Source of the DNA: Bacteroidia bacterium
Lineage (GTDB): Bacteria; Bacteroidota; Bacteroidia; Chitinophagales; Saprospiraceae
Assembly: GCA_030426765.1 (NCBI GenBank)
Contig: JAUHXV010000017.1
Span: forward strand, 1-56,709
DNA: 56,709 nucleotides
Direction of reading: 5' to 3'
In this document: in pieces, positions 1-6,816 of the stretch
Numbering within the stretch: the stretch's first letter is position 1
Layout of the letters: the number at the start of each line of letters is the position of its first letter
Made by a program: the position numbers and the translations under genes
Notes under the pieces: generated by a model
Seen by the model: the letters and a program-made list of their open reading frames with translations, nothing else
Database searches by the model: none
What the model was told of the DNA's origin: nothing

Positions 1-48
1 ACAGCAAAAGAATTAATAGGAATTCCGGATAATAATGTAGAAATTTGA
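1..48 (+). CDS. 3' end of an unidentified protein (partial)
   Basis: Frame 1 is open from the first base of the window and ends in TGA, giving the C-terminal 15 residues TAKELIGIPDNNVEI. The other two plus frames stop within the first 40 bases. Fifteen residues are too few to name a family. The reading is supported only by the open frame and by a long following non-coding stretch, so this could also be chance. Confidence 0.35.
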   Translation, partial: TAKELIGIPDNNVEI

Positions 49-144
49 GGAATCATTTTAAGAGTTGTTTGTCGAAGGAATTGTAGATAATTCAAAGATA
101 AACAGCTCTTTTTATATTATAAGAATATATATACGAATTAATAG

Positions 145-411
145 TCTTGATGCGAATGCGACACATCGGGAGGCCTTCTGCCCTTTGCTTCCACGCTTAC
201 GGCCCCAATTGCATTAAAAGCTATTGGGCGCGCGGAAAAAGAAGTCATTCGGTTGGTCAAACTCCCGCTCAGCGGGAAGCGCGACAGGATCATTCAATAC
301 CACTGATCTCTTAATGAACCCAAAGGAGGTAAAAAAGTAAAAGAAAAAGCCATCCCGCTGTACAGCGCGATGGCTTTTCTTAACTCACTCCATCCCGTTG
401 TACAACGGGAC
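145..411. repeat. Cluster of REP-like TCCCG...CGGGA palindromes
   Basis: The gap between the left-edge fragment and the first heat-shock gene holds several short palindromes of one style: TCCCGC-tca-GCGGGA at 263-277, a longer imperfect palindrome at 345-378 around CATCCCGCTGTACAGCGCGATG, and TCCCGTTGTACAACGGGA at 393-410, which is a perfect 18-bp palindrome. A half-element (CGACACATCGGGAGG) sits near 148-164. The last two share the core ATCCCGyTGTACArCG, so they look like copies of one unit. A related copy lies at 26968-26983. No open frame of note is present. Confidence 0.6.
345..378 (-). terminator. Terminator downstream of the hsp20 pair
   Basis: Two 16-base arms (345-360 and 363-378) form an almost perfect stem with a GTAC tip and one mismatch. 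On the minus strand the hairpin is followed by a T-rich tract (complement of 311-344). It lies 45 bases past the stop codon of the downstream hsp20 gene, the right position for the end of that transcript. The hairpin is close to symmetric, so it may also act on the plus strand. Confidence 0.65.
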
Positions 412-423
412 GGGAACATCTCA

Positions 424-870
424 CTACTTGATTTCGATTGTAGTCGCAGTAGGTTTCTTCCAGTTCTCTTCCTTTTTGGGAAGGGTGATGTTCAGCACAC
501 CGTTTTCATAGGTGGCGGTGATGCCTTCCTGTTTGATGTTTTCATCCAACTGGAAAGAGCGTTTGAACGAACTGTAATTGAACTCCCTGCGTGTAAATTT
601 GCCTTCACTTTTTTGTTCGCTTTCACTTTTCTTCTCGGCAGAAATGGTGAGGTAGTTATTCTCCACGTTGATGTTGAAGTCACCTTTTTCGAGGCCGGGA
701 GCGGCCAGTGCCATCAGAAAATGTGTGTCGTGTTCTTCTACATTGACAGAAGGAGAAGAAACAGTAAAATCGGTCCCCATAGCATCTGCCAGGGTGGTAT
801 TGAATAAAGTATCAATCCATTTACTCACAGAAGCGGAGGGAGGTACTGAATGAAATTTTGAGTACGTCAT
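424..870 (-). CDS. Small heat-shock protein (Hsp20/alpha-crystallin family)
   Basis: A 148-residue ATP-independent holdase chaperone that binds unfolding proteins. The alpha-crystallin domain spans about residues 40-140: it begins at the NVEEHDTHFLMALAAPGLEK strand region, carries the conserved A-x-x-ENGVLNITLPK segment near 120-130, and ends in the C-terminal I-x-I-type motif IEI used in oligomer assembly. It is the second gene of a tandem pair and starts 18 bases after the stop of the other hsp20, so the two are very likely co-transcribed. The copies differ clearly in sequence, suggesting an old duplication or two separate sHsp types that may form mixed oligomers. Confidence 0.93.
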   Translation of the reverse strand: MTYSKFHSVPPSASVSKWIDTLFNTTLADAMGTDFTVSSPSVNVEEHDTHFLMALAAPGLEKGDFNINVENNYLTISAEKKSESEQKSEGKFTRREFNYSSFKRSFQLDENIKQEGITATYENGVLNITLPKKEENWKKPTATTIEIK

Positions 871-888
871 GATATTGTGTTTTTTAAA

Positions 889-1320
889 TTATTGAATGTT
901 AATTTTTGTGGTTGTTTTCTCAAGGTCGGGCACGTGGATCGTCAGCACACCCTGATCAAAGGAAGCACTCACCGCACTCACGTTGGCATTCTTGTGCAGG
1001 CGGAATGAACGCTTAAAATCCTGGTAACCGAATTCCTTGCGAATCATTTTTGGTGTCTCGGTAGCTTCGGCCGGAATAGCACTTACCGTAAGGCGGTTTT
1101 CTTCCACTTCAATCTTTACCTGGTCCTTTGCCAATCCGGGGATCGCCATCTGGATATCAAAGCCATCCTCCTTTCTGAGGATATTGGCCGCAGGATAGGT
1201 TTTCATCAGGTGATTCCCACTATCCACATGGCGGAAGGTTGGGAAATAAGGATTCGAAAATCTTCCGGTCGCCGGAACAAAACGGCTTCGCGCCTCGGGG
1301 TAACATGAATATGGTCTCAT
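889..1320 (-). CDS. Small heat-shock protein (Hsp20/alpha-crystallin family)
   Basis: A 143-residue small heat-shock chaperone, first gene of the hsp20 pair. The basic, aromatic N-terminal arm (about residues 1-40) is followed by an alpha-crystallin domain beginning near YPAANILRKEDGFDIQMAIP and closing with SFDQGVLTIHVPD and the C-terminal INI (I-x-I) motif. The arm is unlike that of the neighbouring copy, and in this family the arm governs substrate choice and oligomer size. The 200 bases upstream show no clear TAnnTTTG box, so how heat induction is achieved cannot be read from the sequence. Confidence 0.92.
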   Translation of the reverse strand: MRPYSCYPEARSRFVPATGRFSNPYFPTFRHVDSGNHLMKTYPAANILRKEDGFDIQMAIPGLAKDQVKIEVEENRLTVSAIPAEATETPKMIRKEFGYQDFKRSFRLHKNANVSAVSASFDQGVLTIHVPDLEKTTTKINIQ

Positions 1321-1470
1321 CTTTAAATTTTTTTTTGATTTAATACCTACCCATATTCAAATGACATTCCAGCACAATTTTTAATGCCAAAATGGCGCAA
1401 AACTTCATTTGTGCATGACTTAATGGCAGTGCGTTCTGAATTCAACTGTATTTTTGCCATGATCACCCAC

Positions 1471-1502
1471 AAAAAAAGGGTCCGGTAAGCCGAACCCTTT
1501 TA
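1471..1502 (-). terminator. Intrinsic terminator of the TonB-domain gene
   Basis: AAAAGGGTtCGG / CCGgACCCTTTT arms with a short loop form a stem 22 bases past the stop codon of the minus-strand gene at 1525-2394, and on the minus strand the stem runs into a run of seven T. The rest of the 1321-1524 gap contains only a short GCCAAAATGGC palindrome and no open frame. Confidence 0.75.
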
Positions 1503-1524
1503 AAGATCACATCTCTTTGTAAAT

Positions 1525-2394
1525 CTATTTTTCCCCTTTTTCTTCTTCTTCTTTCACTTTGGGAAGTTGAAACATCACAGGAATAGTCATTCGAATGTTG
1601 ACTGGCTTTCCTCCCTGCATACCCGGTGTCCAGGCAGGCATCAGAGCGAGCACTCTGAGTACCTCTTCATCACAACCATGCCCCAGTCCTGATTTGATGG
1701 TGGTTTGTGTCACCTGTCCGCTGGTATCCACAACGAATGTGGCTACCACCTGCCCTTCAATCTGGTTTTTCATGGCATCCTCAGGGTACTTAAGATTTGT
1801 CTTTATATGACTCACCATTTTAGAAAACGTGCACTCATCCGGACCGTCTTCAGGTTTGTCGCAACCCGCATAGCGAGGCATCTCTTCAGCGATGTCATAG
1901 ACATTGGTGCCATCTACAGCAGGGGCAGCGGTGGTACCGGATGTAGGTTTTTCAGGCATCGTGAGGCTAAAGCTCACAGGCACCGTATACCGGTACGCCA
2001 CTTTTTTTCCATCGACTCTGGCCGGGGTCCATTTTATTTTTTGTGACTTCATCAGTTCGATGACACGAGTCGCTTCCGCGCCCAGCCCAAGACCCGGATC
2101 GTGTACGGCCTTGACTTCGCCGACCATACCATTTTTCTCAACGACAAACTCCATCATGACCAGGCCACCCGCATTTTCTGCTTTCGCTTCCGGCGGTACT
2201 TGGATGTTGGCAGCGATAAAATCAGCTACTCGGGCTTTTGTGCAGTCGGTCATCATGGGATCGCAATGCGGCCATGCAGGTGGAACGTCAGCGCGGCGAA
2301 CCGCCTCATCAATAGGGGTTTGTGCAGACAAAACCGAAGGCGCCAGGCATAAGCAAAAAGAAAGGGCTGTAAAAAATGTTTGGGACAACTTCAT
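1525..2394 (-). CDS. Periplasmic protein with two TonB C-terminal domains
   Basis: A 289-residue protein with a Sec signal peptide (about 1-24, ending SVLSAQ) and two TonB C-terminal-like domains, roughly residues 60-145 and 195-280. Each shows the expected pattern of a hydrophobic FVV strand, a G-x-V turn and a W-T-P-A/G segment before the last strand. Typical TonB has one such domain tethered to the inner membrane and transmits force to outer-membrane receptors. This protein has no membrane anchor other than the signal peptide and no Pro-rich linker, so it is probably a soluble periplasmic partner rather than a full energy transducer. Four Cys (in CDPMMTDC and CDKPEDGPDEC) could form disulfides. 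A -7 box (2440-2447) lies about 45 bases upstream of the start. Confidence 0.8.
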   Translation of the reverse strand: MKLSQTFFTALSFCLCLAPSVLSAQTPIDEAVRRADVPPAWPHCDPMMTDCTKARVADFIAANIQVPPEAKAENAGGLVMMEFVVEKNGMVGEVKAVHDPGLGLGAEATRVIELMKSQKIKWTPARVDGKKVAYRYTVPVSFSLTMPEKPTSGTTAAPAVDGTNVYDIAEEMPRYAGCDKPEDGPDECTFSKMVSHIKTNLKYPEDAMKNQIEGQVVATFVVDTSGQVTQTTIKSGLGHGCDEEVLRVLALMPAWTPGMQGGKPVNIRMTIPVMFQLPKVKEEEEKGEK

Positions 2395-2439
2395 GGGATA
2401 GCATTCATTTTAAACGTTAAGTGACCTCTAACGAAGGAG

Positions 2440-2447
2440 CAAAGGTA
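2440..2447 (-). promoter_or_regulatory. -7 promoter box for the TonB-domain gene
   Basis: On the minus strand this reads TACCTTTG, a perfect match to the Bacteroidota TAnnTTTG -7 element, about 45 bases upstream of the ATG at 2394. No matching TTG -33 element is visible at the usual distance. Confidence 0.55.
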
Positions 2448-2466
2448 AAAATTCCATGCGTGACGA

Positions 2467-3210
2467 TTATTTAGAAACCGGATAGTACTCGAGTCTGAGT
2501 TCCTGTCCATCCCAAACGGCATAGGAATAATAGGTAAGCCAATCCCCCAGGTTGATGTACCGGGCACCCTGCCCCAGGTCAAAATCGATAGGCAGATGGC
2601 GGTGGCCAAAAATGAAATAGTCGATTTTTTCCTTCTTCCTCACTTCCTGCGCATGCTGAATCAGCCATTCTTTTTCAGGTCCCAGAAAGCCTTCAATAGC
2701 CGTATGCTTCCGACTCGTTCCGGAAAAATAACGCATCATGCGGATCCCAAGATTAGGATGTATGCGCGCAAACAACCACTGACAAACCGGACTTGCAAAT
2801 ATTTTCTTGATCATCTTATACCCGAAATCACCGGGCCCCAGCCCATCGCCATGCGCAATGTAAAATCGCTTGCCGTCAATCTCATGAATCACTTCTTTAC
2901 GCAGGATCGGAATGCCAAATTCATCCGTCAGATAACGAAACATCCACATATCGTGATTGCCGGTAAAATAGAAAATCTCAACTCCGGCATCGCGCAGGCG
3001 ACGCAGACAGGCAAACAAATGGCTATACCCTTTGGGGATCACCTGGCCGTATTCAAACCAATAATCCCAAACATCCCCAACCAGATAAAGGGTCTTCATC
3101 TCCGGTAATACACTGTCCAGCCATTGCACGATGAGGGCTTCGCGTTCAACACTGGTCAGTGCCGCATCAATACCCAAATGAAAATCAGAAGCAAAGAAGG
3201 TCTTCTTCAT
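2467..3210 (-). CDS. lpxH: UDP-2,3-diacylglucosamine hydrolase-like metallophosphoesterase
   Basis: A 247-residue calcineurin-type phosphoesterase that most likely cleaves the pyrophosphate of UDP-2,3-diacylglucosamine to give lipid X, a step in lipid A synthesis at the inner membrane. All metal-binding motifs are visible: D9-F-H11, G45-D46, N85-H86-D87, H120-G-D122 and G-H203-R-H205. The WDYWFEYG segment after the second motif is characteristic of Bacteroidota LpxH homologues. It stands alone, between the TonB-domain gene and the kynurenine operon. Some family members act on other nucleotide pyrophosphates, so the substrate is inferred from family membership. Confidence 0.85.
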   Translation of the reverse strand: MKKTFFASDFHLGIDAALTSVEREALIVQWLDSVLPEMKTLYLVGDVWDYWFEYGQVIPKGYSHLFACLRRLRDAGVEIFYFTGNHDMWMFRYLTDEFGIPILRKEVIHEIDGKRFYIAHGDGLGPGDFGYKMIKKIFASPVCQWLFARIHPNLGIRMMRYFSGTSRKHTAIEGFLGPEKEWLIQHAQEVRKKEKIDYFIFGHRHLPIDFDLGQGARYINLGDWLTYYSYAVWDGQELRLEYYPVSK

Positions 3211-3288
3211 AATCGAGGCGCTAAATTAACGCCAATTACAAAACTTATCGCCGTAGTAATCACACAGCGGTACTCACTACCGGCATGT

Positions 3289-3816
3289 CTAATCGACAAA
3301 GCGCTCATCAACTTCCATCACATGGCCGCAGTTGGAGCACGTGCGCAGTTCTTCAGATCCATAAAATTCTCTGAAGCGGGGAAGAAAGTCTTTCTCGATA
3401 TTTTCAAGAGGAAAATAGGTTTCGTGCAACTTATTATTGCATTTGTCACAAAACCACATCAGGCCATCCTGGGTAGTCGCCTCTCGCTTAACTTCGATCA
3501 CCAGTCCAATCGATCCTTCGGAACGCATAGGACTATGCGGCACATTGCCGGGAAGTAAAAACATTTCACCTGCTTTAATTGGGATGTCGACAGCTTTGCC
3601 ATCTTCCTGAATGCGTACATTGATGTCACCCTCCAGCTGATAAAACAACTCTTCCGTTTCATTAAAGTGATAATCTTTTCGCGCATTGGGGCCGGCCACG
3701 ATCATGACAATATAGTCTCCGGCATCCTTGTATAAGTTGCGGTTGCCCACCGGTGGTTTTAACTCATCGCGGTGTTCGTCTATCCAGGCTTGTAGGTTAA
3801 AAGGTCTGCGGATCAT
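3289..3816 (-). CDS. nbaC: 3-hydroxyanthranilate 3,4-dioxygenase
   Basis: A 175-residue cupin dioxygenase that opens the ring of 3-hydroxyanthranilate to 2-amino-3-carboxymuconate semialdehyde. The Fe(II) ligands are H50, E56 and H94, in the expected H-x5-E and P-x-x-P-H-S-P contexts. The C-terminal rubredoxin-like site has two C-x2-C pairs (C123/C126 and C160/C163), a mark of the bacterial enzymes. It is the last gene of the minus-strand kynurenine cluster, separated from kmo by a gap filled with 7- and 8-bp tandem arrays. Also called HAAO. Confidence 0.95.
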   Translation of the reverse strand: MIRRPFNLQAWIDEHRDELKPPVGNRNLYKDAGDYIVMIVAGPNARKDYHFNETEELFYQLEGDINVRIQEDGKAVDIPIKAGEMFLLPGNVPHSPMRSEGSIGLVIEVKREATTQDGLMWFCDKCNNKLHETYFPLENIEKDFLPRFREFYGSEELRTCSNCGHVMEVDERFVD

Positions 3817-3821
3817 TTTTA

Positions 3822-3912
3822 TGGTTATTTGTTTATCTGTTTTAAAGGTTAATGGGTTATGAGGTTATAGGGTTATATGTTTAAATGGTTATAAGGGTAT
3901 ACGATTAACTAT
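3822..3912. repeat. Octamer tandem array, unit GGTTATAN
   Basis: Seven consecutive 8-bp units from 3846 to 3901 vary around GGTTATAN (AGGTTAAT, GGGTTATG, AGGTTATA, GGGTTATA, TGTTTAAA, TGGTTATA, AGGGTATA), with looser copies to either side. It lies directly upstream of the HAAO start, in the part of the kmo-HAAO gap next to the downstream gene. Confidence 0.8.
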
Positions 3913-3992
3913 TTATTAGAGTGGGTATGTTTTGCCACTTAAACCCCATCACTTTTCAATCGCCGTAGCTTTAGCGAAGGAGATCCTCACAG

Positions 3993-4041
3993 CTCCATGC
4001 CCCATGCTCCATGCCCTATGCTCCATGCTCCATGCTCCATG
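3993..4041. repeat. Heptamer tandem array, unit CTCCATG
   Basis: Seven 7-bp units in perfect register: CTCCATG, CCCCATG, CTCCATG, CCCTATG, then CTCCATG three times. The array ends two bases before the stop codon of kmo (minus strand), so it forms the start of the 3' untranslated part of that gene. Between this and the octamer array is about 80 bp containing a CGTAGCTTTAGCGAAGGAG segment that looks like part of a dispersed repeat. Confidence 0.85.
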
Positions 4042-4043
4042 CC

Positions 4044-5402
4044 TTACACCTCAATGTTCATCAGCTCGGAATATATCTTTTCAAGTTCTTCCGCCGAGAT
4101 GTCGTTCGTTTCATTCTTGTTGCAATACTCGAGCAGCCATTTGTCCTGTAGTCGGCCGCGTTTCATAGCGACGGAGTAGGGGACATGCTCACAGAAAGTC
4201 ACCAGGTTATATTTTGATGCGTAATCCGGGTATTTCTTTTCTAATTGCATTTCGATCTTGCGCTTCGCGATAAAATCAGGATTGTCTACGTGGTCCCGCA
4301 TTTCAAAATAGTTGCCTACTGCGAGATCAGCAATGGCGTCTGCATCTTTTTTGCGCAATTCAGTATAACCCTTAAATGCCGTTGCCCATGATTCGTGTGA
4401 CTGATCCAGAATGGTGTTAAGCACAAGTACGTCTTCCATGGAGCAGTTCATGCCTTGTCCATAGAATGGCACTACCGCGTGCGCCGCATCACCCATCAAC
4501 AGGGTGCAGGAAGTATGCCAGGGACTGCATTTGACAGTACCCAATGCACCGGTTGGATGGTGTTTGAAGTCTTCCACGAGATCGGGCATCAGGGGAACGA
4601 GGTTTGGAAAATATTCTGTGAAAAATCCAAGGATATCCTCATCAGTCTTCAATGCATTAAAACCCGGTTGGCCATCGTAGGACAGAAACAAAGTGACGGT
4701 AAAACTCCCATCCAGATTAGGTAGGGCGATAACCATAAAACTCTGCCGCGGCCATATGTGCAGTGCATTTTTTTCAATTTGCCATGCGCCACCTTGACCG
4801 GCAGGAATTTCCAGTTCTTTGTATCCATGATCCAGCCACTGTTGACTGTAATTGAATCGGATAGCAGCGCCTTGTTGCATAAATCCTTGTCTCACATCTG
4901 AGCCGGCACCATCTGTCCCGATCAACACATCGCCACTTAATTCAAATTTCTTGCCGGAGGTATGATCGATACCTTTTACTCTGGCGTTTTGGATGTCGGC
5001 CTCCTGCACGTCGTGATTAAAACGCACCTCGATGTCCGGGTATGCCGCCGTGGCATCCAACAATAAGGCATTCAAACCCGGGCGGGAAATGGATTGGATA
5101 TGTTCGCCTTCACGACCGCTATACGGTTGCAGCATATTGGTTTGACCTCCCTTGGTATGAACCATCCTTCCGATCATCGGAATAGACAAGGCTAATGCGT
5201 TTTCTTTAAGCCCCACCAGATCTAAAGCGGCCAATCCGCGATCCGAAAGTGCCAGGTTGATCGATCTTCCGGCTGCCAGTTCTTCCCTGCGCAGGTCGCC
5301 TCTCTTTTCCAGCAGCGTGACCTTGTGCCCGCGTTTGGCGAGAACAAGTGCCAGCAAGGTACCGCATAGTCCGGCACCGGTGATAATCACGTTTGAAGAC
5401 AT
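4044..5402 (-). CDS. kmo: Kynurenine 3-monooxygenase
   Basis: A 452-residue FAD-dependent aromatic hydroxylase converting L-kynurenine to 3-hydroxykynurenine with NADPH and O2. The N-terminal Rossmann motif G9-A-G-L-C-G14 is present, as is the second flavin motif GDAAHAVVPFYGQGMN near residue 307 and the GTDGAGSDVR segment near 165, which is the DG motif region of this class. A C-terminal helical extension beyond residue 380 matches the family. It lies between kynU (66-bp gap) and HAAO and is read in the same direction. In eukaryotes the C-terminus anchors the enzyme to membrane; no clear membrane helix is seen here, so it is probably cytosolic. Confidence 0.95.
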   Translation of the reverse strand: MSSNVIITGAGLCGTLLALVLAKRGHKVTLLEKRGDLRREELAAGRSINLALSDRGLAALDLVGLKENALALSIPMIGRMVHTKGGQTNMLQPYSGREGEHIQSISRPGLNALLLDATAAYPDIEVRFNHDVQEADIQNARVKGIDHTSGKKFELSGDVLIGTDGAGSDVRQGFMQQGAAIRFNYSQQWLDHGYKELEIPAGQGGAWQIEKNALHIWPRQSFMVIALPNLDGSFTVTLFLSYDGQPGFNALKTDEDILGFFTEYFPNLVPLMPDLVEDFKHHPTGALGTVKCSPWHTSCTLLMGDAAHAVVPFYGQGMNCSMEDVLVLNTILDQSHESWATAFKGYTELRKKDADAIADLAVGNYFEMRDHVDNPDFIAKRKIEMQLEKKYPDYASKYNLVTFCEHVPYSVAMKRGRLQDKWLLEYCNKNETNDISAEELEKIYSELMNIEV

Positions 5403-5468
5403 GGCGTCAAGATAAGAAAAAGCCCTCAGGGAAAAAGGAGATGCCGGGAGCTTTTCTCTTTGATTGCC

Positions 5469-6674
5469 TTAGCGAAAAGACTCCACAATGCGCACAAATG
5501 CTTCCGCATCCTGCATCGTAGTATACAACGGCGCAGTAGCAATGCGGATCACATCCGGTTCGCGCCAATCCGCGATGACGCGGTGAGCGGTAATGTGATC
5601 GTAAAGTTTTTTTCCGTCGTGGAGCACCAGCAGCGACAGTTGCCCACCGCGCTCAGTTGGATTTTCTGGTGTGATCACTTTGATCAGTTTGGAATCAGCA
5701 AAAGCATCATATAGAAACTTCACATTTTCTTTCGCTGCGGATTGCAGGTTTTCGATTCCTGCCTGGTCAAATAACTCCAGAGAAGCCCGCATAGCAGCGA
5801 GCGGGAGAATCGGAGGGTTGCTCAACTGCCAACCTTCAGCACCCGGCAGTGGGTCGTATGCGTCGCGCATTCCAAAACGGGTCACTTTATTGTGTCCCCA
5901 CCATCCGGACAATCGCGGGACAGACATATCCTGACCGTGTTTGTCATGAATGAAAATAGCTCCGAGACTTCCCGGCCCTGAGTTGAGGTATTTATAACTG
6001 CACCACGCAGCAAAATCAACTTTCCAGTCGTGCAGTTTCATCGCCACATTACCAGCCGCATGCGCAAGATCAAAGCCAACCGTAATGCCATGCGCATGAC
6101 CCATTTCAGTGATGGTTTTAATGTCCATGTACTGGCCGGTATAATAATTGACGCCACCGATCAGAAACAAAGCGATTTCTTCTCCTTGTTGTTCCAGGAT
6201 TTCTTTCAGTCCCTCCAACCGCACGCAATGTTCGCCCGGTGGTGGTGCCCATTCAATGATCGCATCGCGTTCATCAAAGCCATGCATTTTTGCCTGAGAA
6301 GCGACAGCATATTTGTCAGAAGGAAAAGCATCGCTTTCGATCAGGATCTTATATCGCTTTTTATTCGGCCGGTAAAAAGAAGCCATCAGCAGATGCAAAT
6401 TGACCGTCAGAGAATTCATCGTCACCACTTCACTCTCTTTCCCCCCAACTAACCTTGCCATCGAGCTGGTCAGAAATTCGTGATAGGGCAGCCACGGATA
6501 TTTCGCCTGTGTATGACCTTCCACACCAAGCATGGCCCAGTCATCCAGCACTTCCGTGACATATTCCTTTACTTTTTTTGGTTGCAGACCCAGTGAATTG
6601 CCGCACAGATATATGGAATCTTTTCCGTTGACAGGTGGGATGTGGAATTGGTCTCTGTATGCGCCTGAAATCAT
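5469..6674 (-). CDS. kynU: Kynureninase
   Basis: A 401-residue PLP enzyme that hydrolyses 3-hydroxykynurenine to 3-hydroxyanthranilate and L-alanine. The Schiff-base lysine is K228 in CSYKYLNSGPG, with D202 and H205 (GFDLAHAAGN) in the cofactor-binding region. The N-terminus, starting MISGAYRDQF, is some 20 residues shorter than many bacterial kynureninases; the first in-frame ATG was chosen, and the sequence upstream is an octamer repeat array. Co-directional with kmo (66 bp downstream) and the semialdehyde dehydrogenase (137 bp upstream). Confidence 0.95.
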   Translation of the reverse strand: MISGAYRDQFHIPPVNGKDSIYLCGNSLGLQPKKVKEYVTEVLDDWAMLGVEGHTQAKYPWLPYHEFLTSSMARLVGGKESEVVTMNSLTVNLHLLMASFYRPNKKRYKILIESDAFPSDKYAVASQAKMHGFDERDAIIEWAPPPGEHCVRLEGLKEILEQQGEEIALFLIGGVNYYTGQYMDIKTITEMGHAHGITVGFDLAHAAGNVAMKLHDWKVDFAAWCSYKYLNSGPGSLGAIFIHDKHGQDMSVPRLSGWWGHNKVTRFGMRDAYDPLPGAEGWQLSNPPILPLAAMRASLELFDQAGIENLQSAAKENVKFLYDAFADSKLIKVITPENPTERGGQLSLLVLHDGKKLYDHITAHRVIADWREPDVIRIATAPLYTTMQDAEAFVRIVESFR

Positions 6675-6681
6675 GTTATAT

Positions 6682-6754
6682 TGAGTGATGGAGTGATGGA
6701 GTGATGTGGTGATTTAGTGATTTTAATTATCTGGTGATTTAGTGATCTATTGAT
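6682..6754. repeat. Octamer tandem array, unit GGAGTGAT
   Basis: Five 8-bp units from 6682 (TGAGTGAT, GGAGTGAT, GGAGTGAT, GTGGTGAT, TTAGTGAT), a 9-bp interruption, then CTGGTGAT, TTAGTGAT and CTATTGAT. It begins 7 bases upstream of the kynU start codon, in the same relative place as the octamer array upstream of HAAO. Confidence 0.8.
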
Positions 6755-6760
6755 TTTATG

Positions 6761-6816
6761 TCTTATGTCTTGTGTCTCAGGTCTCAGGTCTCAGGTCTCA
6801 GGTCTCAGGTCTCAAT
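6761..6816. repeat. Heptamer tandem array, unit TCTCAGG
   Basis: Eight 7-bp units in register: TCTTATG, TCTTGTG, TCTCAGG five times, and TCTCAAT. The last unit overlaps the stop codon of the aldehyde dehydrogenase (6812-6814, minus strand). The position, at the 3' end of the upstream gene and followed by an octamer array, repeats the arrangement in the kmo-HAAO gap. Confidence 0.85.

Noticed and set aside
1360-1410. Possible sigma-54 promoter (GGCATTAAAAATTGTGC on the minus strand) upstream of the hsp20 pair
   Set aside because: GG and GC are 13 bases apart instead of 10, so the invariant -24/-12 spacing is not met.
1904-2401. Open frame of 165 codons antisense to the TonB-domain gene
   Set aside because: It is a shadow of the coding strand's codon pattern, with no family match and no upstream promoter.
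5469-6674. kynU as an N-terminally truncated pseudogene
   Set aside because: It is about 20 residues short at the N-terminus, but PLP lysine K228 and all core motifs are intact and the operon context is complete.
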